The notes under the pieces are model-generated. The model saw nothing but the letters and a program-made list of their open reading frames with translations. It made no database searches and was not told where the DNA came from. A stretch of DNA of 7,188 bases from an uncultured Eubacteriales bacterium (GTDB lineage Bacteria > Bacillota > Clostridia > Oscillospirales > CAG-272). The DNA is taken from assembly GCA_934481325.1 (NCBI GenBank), contig CAKSPL010000066.1:1-7188 (forward strand), written 5' to 3'. The position numbers and the translations under genes were made by a program. Below, piece by piece: positions 7,178 through 7,188 of the stretch (position 1 is its first letter; every line of letters starts with the position of its first letter).

Positions 7178-7188
7178 CTGTAATGGGA

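Noticed and set aside
7183..7188. ATG at 7183 as the start of the next gene
   Set aside because: No ribosome site precedes it and it is only about ten bases after the predicted transcription start; the true start is probably beyond the window.

Overview
The window looks like a chromosomal segment of a moderately GC-rich member of the Clostridia, possibly an Oscillospiraceae-type gut anaerobe. The evidence is the strong AGGAGG-type ribosome binding sites, extended -10 promoters of the TGnTATAAT kind, a DegV protein, an XRE regulator with a membrane tail, and a TIR protein. The assignment is an inference from style; no rRNA or other taxonomic marker is present. There is no tRNA, IS element, CRISPR array or phage gene.

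Positions 1-4128, read on the minus strand, carry the promoter-proximal part of an F1Fo ATP synthase operon: an AtpI-like membrane protein, a subunit (atpB), c subunit (atpE), b subunit (atpF), a very unusual fused protein, and the first 28 codons of the gamma subunit (atpG), which runs off the left edge. Genes overlap or nearly touch, and a consensus promoter sits at 4100-4128. The fused protein (743 aa) joins a b-type membrane anchor and stalk, a delta C-terminal domain and a complete alpha subunit. No separate atpH or atpA lies at the expected position. Because F1 holds three alpha subunits but normally one delta and two b-type stalks, this fusion raises a stoichiometry problem. An internal ATG at the delta/alpha border, preceded by GGGAGG, could supply free alpha. 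The fusion's own start has no Shine-Dalgarno sequence. This is the most interesting part of the window.

Positions 4183-4874 hold a separately promoted XRE regulator with four predicted membrane segments, on the same strand as and upstream of the atp operon. Its promoter diverges from that of a degV gene (5065-5931, plus strand). The 255-bp gap between them contains a large bulged inverted repeat and a hairpin near the predicted degV transcription start. degV ends at a good intrinsic terminator.

Positions 6085-7098 hold a promoter and a gene for a TIR-domain protein with a C-terminal GNAT-like segment. The second half is broken: the frame is lost near 6921, and the sequence beyond it reads as a GNAT tail in the +1 frame, which suggests an out-of-frame internal deletion. 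The right edge (7138-7177) carries a strong promoter whose -10 box lies inside a 7+7 bp inverted repeat. It is probably the regulated promoter of the next gene, outside the window.
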